The position numbers and the translations under genes were made by a program. This document shows, piece after piece, positions 27,002-35,262 of a stretch of DNA of 64,000 bases. How positions within the stretch are numbered: position 1 is the stretch's first letter; each line of letters starts with the position of its first letter. Origin of the DNA: Halobacteriovorax sp. DA5 (GTDB lineage Bacteria; Bdellovibrionota; Bacteriovoracia; Bacteriovoracales; Bacteriovoracaceae); contig NZ_PPDJ01000003.1 of the NCBI RefSeq assembly GCF_002903145.1, forward strand, positions 1 to 64,000, given 5' to 3'. A model generated the notes under the pieces. That model saw only the letters and a list, made by a program, of their open reading frames with translations. It had not been told where the DNA came from and made no database searches.

Positions 27002-28928
27002 ATAACTCCCAATTCTTTAAAGGACTTAAAGTAGAGTAGCGTGATAGTGCGGTAAAAGCATTTGCCCATAAAACAGATCGTGGTGAGCTAATGTCATCGA
27101 GTGCACTTCTAAAGCTTAGGTAGGTATTGTTATTAATTTCTTTATAACCATCAATAATAAATGGCATAGGTGTACAAATACCAATTTTTCTAAGTTGGTA
27201 ATGAGAAGGATAGATATCTTCAGCACACCCTTGGCCGTGGATAATTCCATTCTTCTTATTATCTAAAAAGAATTTTAATGACGTTAGTGAATTAATCTCT
27301 TGTTCTTTAATATTTAGAACAGAGAGAATTCGTGAATGAATGTCAGCATCAGAAGAGTTGTACTTCGTTTTAAAGTAATCGAATGAGAGTGATCCTTCAC
27401 TCCATATCTCTAGTGCTTTACGGTTATCAATCATTACATTGTACTTACAACTCTGAGAACGGCATGCTAATTCTTGAGGAACAACCCAGCAACCAGCTTT
27501 ATATTTTAAGCGAAGAGGATTAAATTGTTTTTTCGACACTTGCTCGCACTTTATTCTACTAGAGACAATTTTCGTTTGAAAAAGAGCATTGGCAACAACC
27601 ATGTTTAAAGCATTGTAATTCTCTTTTGAATTACCTGGAATGAAAGGTAAGCATTTCTTCCCATCGTTAGAATTGTAACAAATACTAAGTGGCCACTTTT
27701 CTTCTTCTCCTGACTCTAGATAAAGTCCATAGATCTTTTCATAAGATGGGAAAACACAGTCTTTACTCTTTAGGTCGTTGGTCGCGAAATGTTTGATAAC
27801 TCGCGCACCATTGATGATGGCGTAGTTTCCAATATTCCTTGGGCAATCATTGTAATTATTTTTTAGACGCGAAATTTTTAAAGTTTCAGAAATTTCGTTA
27901 CAACTAGGCATAGGATAGAGAACTGTGCCTGTCGCTGGACCTTGAGTCATGCATCGGCTAGGTTCATTTCTTAAGAGCGAGATACACTTCAAATAATCTA
28001 GTTCTTCCATTTTATCTTCAGGTGTTGTTTTACCCAAAATATTTCGACATCGAACTTCAATATGATCTGGCGATTTTTGTTTATTAATAATTAAAGACCA
28101 AAAGTCTTGCTTGGAATAATTTTTACAAAATAGTTCTTCACGACTTAGATTACTGCAAAAGTTTTTGAAGTATAAAATATCACGATCATTAATTTCATCA
28201 GTATATGTCTTAGATTGACGCCTTAGAGAATTGATATAACTTCTCTCAGAAATACTCAGTGAATTATCTCTCAATCTTTCACCAAGTTTACCTGCTAGCT
28301 CTATGGTGTAAGGAGCACTACAGATATGATCAATATTAATATTACTCTTCAGGTCTTTGTATTGATCGAGGCATTGCGTTTGATTACGAGGAAATTTTGG
28401 AGTCAACTTTGTGAATGTATCTTTTAAGAGACCTTTTTCAAAGAGGCGAGACTGCTTGAAGGATAGGCGACAATTACTCTTGTAGTAATGAGCAAGAAAG
28501 GTATCAATAGGAACTAGGGCCGTTGATGTCGAACTATCTGATGTTACACTCGCTTCAACATTAAGAAGTGGTTGGTTGTTAATTCTAATAAGACGATTTT
28601 TTAGGAGTGTATATATTGAACACTTATTAACATGAAATAATTCTTTATAGTCTTGTTCACTATAGAGAAGGATTGCATTTAACTGTCTCTTAGATAACTC
28701 GATTTTTTCTTCATCTTTGAAATTTTGTCTAAACGAAACTTTATCGCTTGGCGGATTTAGAATCTTCTCGTTAATTTCACTCTGAAAAGTTTTTAACTTT
28801 TCTTCAAATGTTTCTAATAAACTAGTTTGATTTTCTTGAGTGTTTTGGGCGAGTATTTGATTTTGAAAAAAGCTAGGCCCAGCTAGAACTGAGCCTAGTA
28901 TAATTGATTTAATCGATAGTTTTTGCAA
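26988..28928 (-). CDS. Large Cys-rich exported protein, unknown function
   Basis: No family recognised. The frame opens at GTG 28988, inside the preceding Fe-S gene. I favour TTG 28928 because it gives a normal signal peptide (QKLSIKSIILGSVLAGPSFF, cleavage near LAQ); the longer version has 20 extra basic residues. About 20 cysteines are spread along the chain, suggesting many disulfides in the periplasm or outside. The C-terminal region has a compact motif GQGCAEDIYPSHYQ followed by GICTPMPFIIDGYKE that looks conserved-domain-like. Its start overlaps the upstream membrane oxidoreductase by about 20 bases, so it is co-expressed with it. Confidence 0.6.
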   Translation of the reverse strand: MQKLSIKSIILGSVLAGPSFFQNQILAQNTQENQTSLLETFEEKLKTFQSEINEKILNPPSDKVSFRQNFKDEEKIELSKRQLNAILLYSEQDYKELFHVNKCSIYTLLKNRLIRINNQPLLNVEASVTSDSSTSTALVPIDTFLAHYYKSNCRLSFKQSRLFEKGLLKDTFTKLTPKFPRNQTQCLDQYKDLKSNINIDHICSAPYTIELAGKLGERLRDNSLSISERSYINSLRRQSKTYTDEINDRDILYFKNFCSNLSREELFCKNYSKQDFWSLIINKQKSPDHIEVRCRNILGKTTPEDKMEELDYLKCISLLRNEPSRCMTQGPATGTVLYPMPSCNEISETLKISRLKNNYNDCPRNIGNYAIINGARVIKHFATNDLKSKDCVFPSYEKIYGLYLESGEEEKWPLSICYNSNDGKKCLPFIPGNSKENYNALNMVVANALFQTKIVSSRIKCEQVSKKQFNPLRLKYKAGCWVVPQELACRSQSCKYNVMIDNRKALEIWSEGSLSFDYFKTKYNSSDADIHSRILSVLNIKEQEINSLTSLKFFLDNKKNGIIHGQGCAEDIYPSHYQLRKIGICTPMPFIIDGYKEINNNTYLSFRSALDDISSPRSVLWANAFTALSRYSTLSPLKNWELYGLY

Positions 28929-30939
28929 GGATTGAAGCAACGTCTTCAATCTCAAGGTTTTCAGTACCTGTTTTTTCGCTAATTCCACCCTTAAAGTTTA
29001 TCATACAGAAAGAGCAGGCCGTAGCTAATTTATCAACTTTCTTTTCACCTACATGCTCAAGGCGTCCAGCAGCTAAATCAGTACCAGCTTCAACTTCGTA
29101 CCACATATTACCACCACCCATTCCGCAGCATAGGGCAGTATCTTCTTTCTTATCCATTTCTTTGATCTCAACACCTGCTGCCTTTAGGATTTCTCTTGGA
29201 GCATTGTATTCACCGTGGTGGCGACCAAGGTAACATGGATCATGGAAAGTAAGATTTTCTTCAACTTTCTTTTCTGGTTTTAGTTTCCCAGAACGTAGTA
29301 GGTCAGCAAGAAGTTCAGTGTGGTGAACTGTAGTAAAGTCACCATCATCAAATTTAGCGTATTCCTTACCAATCGTATGTAGACAGTGTGGACAGTGAGT
29401 TACAACTTTATCAAAGTCGTATTGTCTCATATTTGCAATATTTTCAATCGCAATTTCAAAGAATGAGTACTCATCACCAAAGCGTCTGATTGGGTCACCA
29501 TTACATTTTTCAGTTTTCCCCATAACAGCAAATGAAACACCTGCTTTCTTTAGAAGCTTAACTGTATCTTGAACAACCTTTTGGTTAGAAGCATCGTATG
29601 AACCAGCACAACCAACATAGTAAAGGTAATCAACTTTTTTACCAGCTTCGATTACTGGAACATCAAGACCGTCTGCCCATTTGAAACGATCATCTTGAGA
29701 GATTCCCCAAGGGTTTCCGTTGATTTGTACTTTTTGAACTGCCGTTGCAGCGTCAGCTGGAATCTCTCCAAGTGTAAGAGTTTTGTATCTCTTTGCACCC
29801 ATGATGATATCCACGTGCTCAATATTTGCTGGACACTCTTCCATACAAGCACCACAAGTAGTACATGAGTCTAGTTCAATTGATGAGTATATTGAGTTTT
29901 CCCAGAAGTCAGCGTCAGTTTCACCTTTTGCTGCCGTTTCAAAAGCAAGATCACGTGCTTTTGTAATAATCTTTTTAGGATCCAGAGGTCTTTCTGCAAG
30001 GTTAGCAGGACATACTTGCGTACAACGTCCACACTCAACACAAGCTAGAAGGTCTAGTTTATTTTTAAGACTAAGTTCTGAAATTTTCCCAAGTCCGAAA
30101 GTCTCAGCAGTTTCATCTTCAAAGTTCATTGGCTCAAGTACGGCACCACGTCTTGGCGGAGTAACTAGGGCAGCAAATGGAAGTACAAAGATGTGAGAGA
30201 ATTTAGTTGTTCCACATGCAGCTACAAATAGCATTGTATTTGCCATGTGAACCATCCACATTGCACGATATGAATATGCCCAAACCTGTTCTGAAAGAGG
30301 AATCTTAGTAAAGATTGAAGCTAGCGCCCAACCAACTGGTGACCACGTTGCTTCTCCAACAGGCATACCTGTACCCATGATTCTTACACCTTCAATTAGG
30401 TATCCAAGAACAACAAGGCAGATAAGCATAGCGTACATAAATAATTCTTGCTTTGGTCTCGTTGCTTGAAGGTAAGAAGGTCTATCAATATATCTTCTTT
30501 TGTAAGCAAGGCCAATACCTACAAGAACCATTAATCCGGCCATGTCGGCCAGGAAAGAGATTACGATATAAACAGGTCCTTTGTAGATTTTAAAAGGAGT
30601 GTCAGCGTGAATTGCAACAAGGTCTGTAGCAATCCATAGAATAACAAATCCCCAAAAGATTAGACCGTGGAAAAGAGCTACGTTTCTAAAACGTGGTACT
30701 TTACCAGTAAGAAGCATTGTTTTGAAGAATGATCCCCAGTTTAACTTCTCTGGTAAAAGGTCCTTTAGGCCCTTGATAGCATCAATACCTTTTTTTCCAG
30801 TGATAAATTGAATTTTTTGATACAGACCTTTGAACATAACAAAGACTGCTGCAAAAAATAGAATGTACATGACAACCTTAAACGAGAATGGAATATTCCA
30901 AAAAATTTCTCGCGTGGCGGCATCAAGAGTTTGATTCAT
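28909..30939 (-). CDS. Membrane-anchored Fe-S/CCG-domain oxidoreductase (EMO/HdrD-like)
   Basis: Likely passes electrons from soluble donors such as ETF to the menaquinone pool. Three modules are visible. Five or six membrane helices (about 20-250) carry candidate haem-ligand His91, His231 and His249, as in NarI-type domains. A ferredoxin domain has two complete 4Fe-4S motifs: Cys300, 303, 306, 310 and Cys359, 362, 365, 369. Two C-terminal CCG domains carry KCNGD...CPHCLH and DPCYLG...LCCGMGGG. The same fusion is known for the ETF:menaquinone oxidoreductase and related HdrD/GlpC-like proteins. No etfAB is visible here. GAGGGAAG is close to the ATG. Confidence 0.85.
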   Translation of the reverse strand: MNQTLDAATREIFWNIPFSFKVVMYILFFAAVFVMFKGLYQKIQFITGKKGIDAIKGLKDLLPEKLNWGSFFKTMLLTGKVPRFRNVALFHGLIFWGFVILWIATDLVAIHADTPFKIYKGPVYIVISFLADMAGLMVLVGIGLAYKRRYIDRPSYLQATRPKQELFMYAMLICLVVLGYLIEGVRIMGTGMPVGEATWSPVGWALASIFTKIPLSEQVWAYSYRAMWMVHMANTMLFVAACGTTKFSHIFVLPFAALVTPPRRGAVLEPMNFEDETAETFGLGKISELSLKNKLDLLACVECGRCTQVCPANLAERPLDPKKIITKARDLAFETAAKGETDADFWENSIYSSIELDSCTTCGACMEECPANIEHVDIIMGAKRYKTLTLGEIPADAATAVQKVQINGNPWGISQDDRFKWADGLDVPVIEAGKKVDYLYYVGCAGSYDASNQKVVQDTVKLLKKAGVSFAVMGKTEKCNGDPIRRFGDEYSFFEIAIENIANMRQYDFDKVVTHCPHCLHTIGKEYAKFDDGDFTTVHHTELLADLLRSGKLKPEKKVEENLTFHDPCYLGRHHGEYNAPREILKAAGVEIKEMDKKEDTALCCGMGGGNMWYEVEAGTDLAAGRLEHVGEKKVDKLATACSFCMINFKGGISEKTGTENLEIEDVASILAKTID

Positions 30940-30999
30940 TTCTTCCCTCGCTTACTTTTTAAACGTGAATATTAATTTTAATAATTTCAATCCTATATA

Positions 31000-31016
31000 T
31001 ATGATAATATATCATA
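31000..31016. promoter_or_regulatory. Perfect inverted repeat in the divergent promoter region
   Basis: TATGATA-ATA-TATCATA, 7-bp arms with a 3-base spacer, between the divergent oxidoreductase and lipoprotein genes. It may be an operator or simply a by-product of AT-rich sequence. No T-run follows. Confidence 0.35.
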
Positions 31017-31044
31017 AGAATCCCTATTTAATGAGTCGGAAATT

Positions 31045-32037
31045 ATGATGTACGATAAAAAAAACTTAATATTTTTATTACTTCTCGGAATATTTTTTTC
31101 ATGTTCAAGAGTTAATACTATTAACTTAAAAAAACATTCGTTTAATAACTATCCTCAAAACCTAATTTTTATTCAGATACCTGGCCTAAGTGAAGAGCAT
31201 ATGGGCTATTTGCACTTTAAGAACTTAAATTATACAGCAAAGACTGAGCTCGAAAATTATGCGTGTTTCGGTAAAATGTGGTCGTATAATATGATGACGA
31301 TTACTCCAAGTGTTGAGGATCAATTACTAGCGCAGATTAACGGTTACGGTTTGGCTAACCAAACATGTGAAAAATATCAAAGAAAGTCTCTTTGGGATGT
31401 ATTTGTAAACTCGGGCTATAGTAACTCTGTTATCTATCGCGGTGAATCTCCTAACTTAGCTGCTATTAATAAGTGTAATGCTAATTTTTACCAAAATACT
31501 CGATTATTTATCTCAGGTGGAAAGGCCGTAAAAGAAAGCAAGGCATTTCACTTTCAAAAGTCGAGTGATTATAAAGTTGGTGAAATTTATAGTGATCAAT
31601 CATGTCGTGGACAAAAGTGTTTTTCGAATACGATGAATCTATTTGAGCATGTCTTTGATTCAATGAATGATTCTAATCGTAGGTTTGTTAATATCGTAGA
31701 CTACGACCTTTATAAAATTTTGAAAAAGCAGGATGCAAAAGAATTTGCAAAGTATATGTCTTACCTTAATAATTTCCTGACCCAAGTAAGAAAGAAAGTA
31801 AGCTCGACAAACGATTACTTAATCGTTGTAAGTTCTGTTTCACCTAAGGCCATCGATTGGCGTAAAGTTAATAGTAAGTGGAAATCAATTTCAATAGCTT
31901 CTAATAAAGATTCTCAACTGATGGCCCCAGTTTGGGCAGATGGTGCACTTGCGGAAAATTTTTGTGGAATTTACTTAGAGTCTGATTTGAACAGCCGCTT
32001 CTTCTGGAGATCAGAAGAAACGACTCTGCCATTTTAG
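31045..32037 (+). CDS. Lipoprotein, possible alkaline-phosphatase-superfamily fold
   Basis: Signal peptide ends at Cys20 (lipobox IFFSC). The mature sequence opens with NLIFIQIPGLSEEHMGYLHF and continues with SYNMMTITPSVEDQLLAQINGY, the order of a sulfatase/alkaline-phosphatase N-terminal core, in which a Thr/Ser metal nucleophile follows a beta-strand. The rest, including a DYLIVVSSVSP strand near residue 250, is compatible, but the metal-binding His/Asp set is not evident. It may be a degenerate relative. It ends in a four-base overlap with the convergent hslO. Confidence 0.5.
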   Translation: MMYDKKNLIFLLLLGIFFSCSRVNTINLKKHSFNNYPQNLIFIQIPGLSEEHMGYLHFKNLNYTAKTELENYACFGKMWSYNMMTITPSVEDQLLAQINGYGLANQTCEKYQRKSLWDVFVNSGYSNSVIYRGESPNLAAINKCNANFYQNTRLFISGGKAVKESKAFHFQKSSDYKVGEIYSDQSCRGQKCFSNTMNLFEHVFDSMNDSNRRFVNIVDYDLYKILKKQDAKEFAKYMSYLNNFLTQVRKKVSSTNDYLIVVSSVSPKAIDWRKVNSKWKSISIASNKDSQLMAPVWADGALAENFCGIYLESDLNSRFFWRSEETTLPF

Positions 32038-32882
32038 TGAAGGCTAAGAATACTTGAAACTTCTTCTTTTGTGATTAGATAGGCTGTTTTGCAGTAATCA
32101 CATTTTGTTTCAATTGAAGCATCGTTGTGGAATACATCTGCAAATCCACTAGAGCGAACGACGCCTGCTACACCTGTAACCATGCGGTCGCGAGAGCAGT
32201 TACATTTGAATTTAATTTCTGTCGACTTTAAGAAATCAAAATCAAGTCCTTCAAATGCTTTTTGAATTTCGCTTTCTTCATTTAGAGCTTGTTTGAAAAT
32301 ATTATGAAAGCTTGTTTCATTTTGTTTGATATAGTCTTTCAGGCTCAATGACTCGACAATCTCTTCTTTATCTACATTGACTTCAGGAAGCTTCGTTACA
32401 AGCATTACCTGGTCACTATCATCGCTAATGATAATTTTTGATTTCATTTGATATGATTTATCAAAAAAGTCATTCATAATTTCTTTAATTGAGCGGTTCT
32501 CAACATTGATAATACTCGAATAAGGAGTCTTGCTATATGGAAATTGCTTTACCGTTCTAAGCTTTCCTGTAATTTTTTCTGGTATTGTTGGGAGCTCTAC
32601 TGGGAAGATTAGTGTTCTAAAAAAACCAGACTGATTCATTTCTAACTTGTAGCGAAAGTAAGGAGAGTCTGAATCAATAAAGATTCCCATATTTTCTTGA
32701 GGCTTTAGAAAATTAATTAGAGGTAGTATTGAAAGTGTGCAATCTCTAAAAAATCCAAAACCTTGATTATTGACACTGTGAATAAGTGCAAGATCATGAA
32801 TAACTTTTTGACCCTCTAAAAAAGAAATTGCGAAGGTTTTCTCTTTATTAATGAAGTTGAATAGACGGCTTTCTTTAATCAC
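32034..32882 (-). CDS. hslO: Redox-regulated chaperone Hsp33
   Basis: Cytoplasmic holdase activated by oxidative unfolding. The 282-residue protein carries the C-terminal zinc switch: Cys227-x-Cys229 in FKCNCSRDRM and Cys261-x2-Cys264 in KCDYCKTAY. The N-terminal two-thirds correspond to the Hsp33 substrate-binding core. The core is divergent in sequence, so some annotation pipelines may only catch the C-terminal motif. GTG start with AAGGAG nine bases upstream. Confidence 0.88.
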   Translation of the reverse strand: MIKESRLFNFINKEKTFAISFLEGQKVIHDLALIHSVNNQGFGFFRDCTLSILPLINFLKPQENMGIFIDSDSPYFRYKLEMNQSGFFRTLIFPVELPTIPEKITGKLRTVKQFPYSKTPYSSIINVENRSIKEIMNDFFDKSYQMKSKIIISDDSDQVMLVTKLPEVNVDKEEIVESLSLKDYIKQNETSFHNIFKQALNEESEIQKAFEGLDFDFLKSTEIKFKCNCSRDRMVTGVAGVVRSSGFADVFHNDASIETKCDYCKTAYLITKEEVSSILSLH

Positions 32883-32955
32883 AGTAAAATTCTCCTTGTA
32901 GGCGCTTTATATATCGTTTTTTGCATAAAGTGTCATTTAAAAAGGGTAATGTTGC

Positions 32956-35262
32956 GTGTTAAATCTTTATTTATATAAAAATCATTTTGATGAGTTATTT
33001 GAAGAAAATGAAAATATAAAAAGCTGGCAGATAGTCTGTCCGTCTCCTCAGCGTTCAGATTTATATCGTGATTATATTATTCGCAAAGGCCATGCTAGAA
33101 ATACTGAGACAATTACAGTTGCAAAGTTCCTATCTGATCACCTGAATTTAGATGATGAGCAAAAAAAGCTATCTAAGTCTGAACTTATGGTAGACCTTTG
33201 GACTTTTTGGAAGTCTTCGGTAAATGATGATTATGAAAAGTTTCATTTTTGTTTTGAGCTCTTTACTGAAGTACGTTCATTTGATCTAAGTGGTTCATTA
33301 ATTGAAGAATTAAGTCAGCTGGCCACTCTTGAAAAAGACTGTATCGCTGGCCTGATGAGATTTCACACTTATTTAGAAACATATAATATTGTTGATGAAC
33401 AAAAGTCTTACCAATTAGTTAGTGAAAGTTTTAGACCACAAGAAGACGTTGGTTATATTTTTATTGGCTTTGATCACTTAAATGCAAATCAAATTGATAT
33501 GCTTAAAGGGATGGGAGAGAAGGCCAGTGTTTATATTCCTTTTGAAAAATCTATTTTCAACCAATGTGATAATAAAATCTTTTGGCCTAACTGGGTAGAG
33601 TTAGAGCAGATAAAAGAAGCACATGAGATCGAAAGCATATCTTGTGATTATATTTCTATTCCTTCTGGAAGAAGTGCTGAGTATTTAAGTGATCTAATTT
33701 CTGGTGAAAAACAAATTCTAAGTTTTTCGAATGGACTTGACCTGACTCAAGTAAACTCGATTCTACTCGCACAAAAAAGGTTTAAGACAGACTTTGCACT
33801 ATTCTTTACAAGTGTTGATCAGTTAATTTCTAAAGTACAAGAACAGTTAAACTTGAATAAAGGTCATTTAAGTGCAGATGAATTAGTTTTGTTCTTAGAT
33901 AAGCTTGCTCTTACTAATATGAACGAGAAGAGCTTTATGCTTTTAAAAACTATTTTAGCATTTAAGAAAGAAGTCTTAAGCTTTAGTGAGAAAGCTACGG
34001 TAAATGAAAATATTTATAATTCTGATTTAAAGCTATTGAAGGAAGTCCTAGGTCTTAACCTCCCAAGAACATCAGTTGTTAACATTTCGATGAAAGATAC
34101 TGGTGTGATTGGAACAAGAGATAACTTATTCACTAGTGAACGTGCAGATAATCAATATCTATATATTTCGAAGGACGATTTGGGAGCACTAAGCTCTTCT
34201 CAAAGGTTCTCAAATGATGTTCTCGTTATTTTTAGTGCATTTGGTCCATTACAAAGTAAAAACTTAGATATTATTATTTTAAGAAACCAACTTCGACGCT
34301 TTATTCAGGGAGGCGGAAACCTAATTTTAGAAGAAGGGCTAACGCATGGGAGCTCAATTGCTGAAAATCTTTTTGAAGGTGTTGAATTAAATCCAACCCA
34401 TGCCCAAGCAAGTGAACGTAAAAGCTTCGGAACTATTTATAGTCAAAAAGCAGCTATACCTGAAAAATTATCACCATCATTTATTCAAACATATATTGAT
34501 TGTCCGAAGAAGTGGCATTTAAAATACGCTCAAGGTGTCGACCTCGATGTTTCTTCTTCTGCCTTTATTGATCGACGTTATATTGGGACAATTAATCACA
34601 GTGTGATTGAATCTTACCTTGAGCTTCATAATCAGTATGATCGCGGAATTCTAAAAGAGCTTATTGCAAATACCTTTAAGCGATTTATCGATGAGAAGTC
34701 TCTACTACCCGAAAAGATCGATATTGAAAGCCTGAAACTTTCAGTAGAATCCTACTGTAGTGGCATTATTTATAAACTTCTTGAAATTAAGAATGAATCA
34801 AATGTTGAATTCTTTTTCGAAAGAGATATTTCAAAAGTTAATGAAAAATATAAAGGATCTATCGACTTAATTATCAAAGATGGTGATGATTATTATATTT
34901 ACGATTTTAAAACATCTGGCGGGGCCGTTCCTACTAAAACTGATATAAATGATTTTCGAAAAATTCAACTTCTTGCTTATTATGAAGCATGGGGTGTCGA
35001 GCATAATCTAAAAGGTGGTGGCTACCTTTGCCTTGAAAACTTGAAAGATTCAATCTTTGTTGGTGAAGAAAAGTTTTTTAATGAATTTCACTCTAGAACA
35101 AATAAAATAGAAAGTTATAAAAAAGAAGAGTTTAATGAGTTTATGAATGAAACGATGGTTTCAATGAGAAGTGCACAGTCGTGGCCGGCAGCACCACTAA
35201 ACTCAGGAATATGTACCTTCTGTGTTGCAAATCCAATTTGTGCAAAGGGTGGGGATAAGTAA
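32956..35262 (+). CDS. addB: AddB-like subunit with iron-staple PD-(D/E)XK nuclease
   Basis: Partner of AddA in double-strand-break resection. The C-terminal nuclease (about 505-768) is clear: Cys516 in SPSFIQTYIDCPKKW, GSIDLIIKDGDDYYIYDFKT with the catalytic Asp and D-x-K, and Cys753, Cys756 and Cys762 at the end, completing a 4Fe-4S staple. The N-terminal part resembles a degenerate SF1 helicase and has no Walker A, whereas canonical AddB has one. The GTG start is weakly supported; the first base of addA overlaps its stop. At 768 residues it is shorter than B. subtilis AddB (about 1170). Confidence 0.82.
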   Translation: MLNLYLYKNHFDELFEENENIKSWQIVCPSPQRSDLYRDYIIRKGHARNTETITVAKFLSDHLNLDDEQKKLSKSELMVDLWTFWKSSVNDDYEKFHFCFELFTEVRSFDLSGSLIEELSQLATLEKDCIAGLMRFHTYLETYNIVDEQKSYQLVSESFRPQEDVGYIFIGFDHLNANQIDMLKGMGEKASVYIPFEKSIFNQCDNKIFWPNWVELEQIKEAHEIESISCDYISIPSGRSAEYLSDLISGEKQILSFSNGLDLTQVNSILLAQKRFKTDFALFFTSVDQLISKVQEQLNLNKGHLSADELVLFLDKLALTNMNEKSFMLLKTILAFKKEVLSFSEKATVNENIYNSDLKLLKEVLGLNLPRTSVVNISMKDTGVIGTRDNLFTSERADNQYLYISKDDLGALSSSQRFSNDVLVIFSAFGPLQSKNLDIIILRNQLRRFIQGGGNLILEEGLTHGSSIAENLFEGVELNPTHAQASERKSFGTIYSQKAAIPEKLSPSFIQTYIDCPKKWHLKYAQGVDLDVSSSAFIDRRYIGTINHSVIESYLELHNQYDRGILKELIANTFKRFIDEKSLLPEKIDIESLKLSVESYCSGIIYKLLEIKNESNVEFFFERDISKVNEKYKGSIDLIIKDGDDYYIYDFKTSGGAVPTKTDINDFRKIQLLAYYEAWGVEHNLKGGGYLCLENLKDSIFVGEEKFFNEFHSRTNKIESYKKEEFNEFMNETMVSMRSAQSWPAAPLNSGICTFCVANPICAKGGDK

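Noticed and set aside
29783..30196. Plus-strand open frame of 137 codons opposite the Fe-S oxidoreductase
   Set aside because: Mirror frame of a conserved gene with intact motifs; no Shine-Dalgarno and no recognisable domain.
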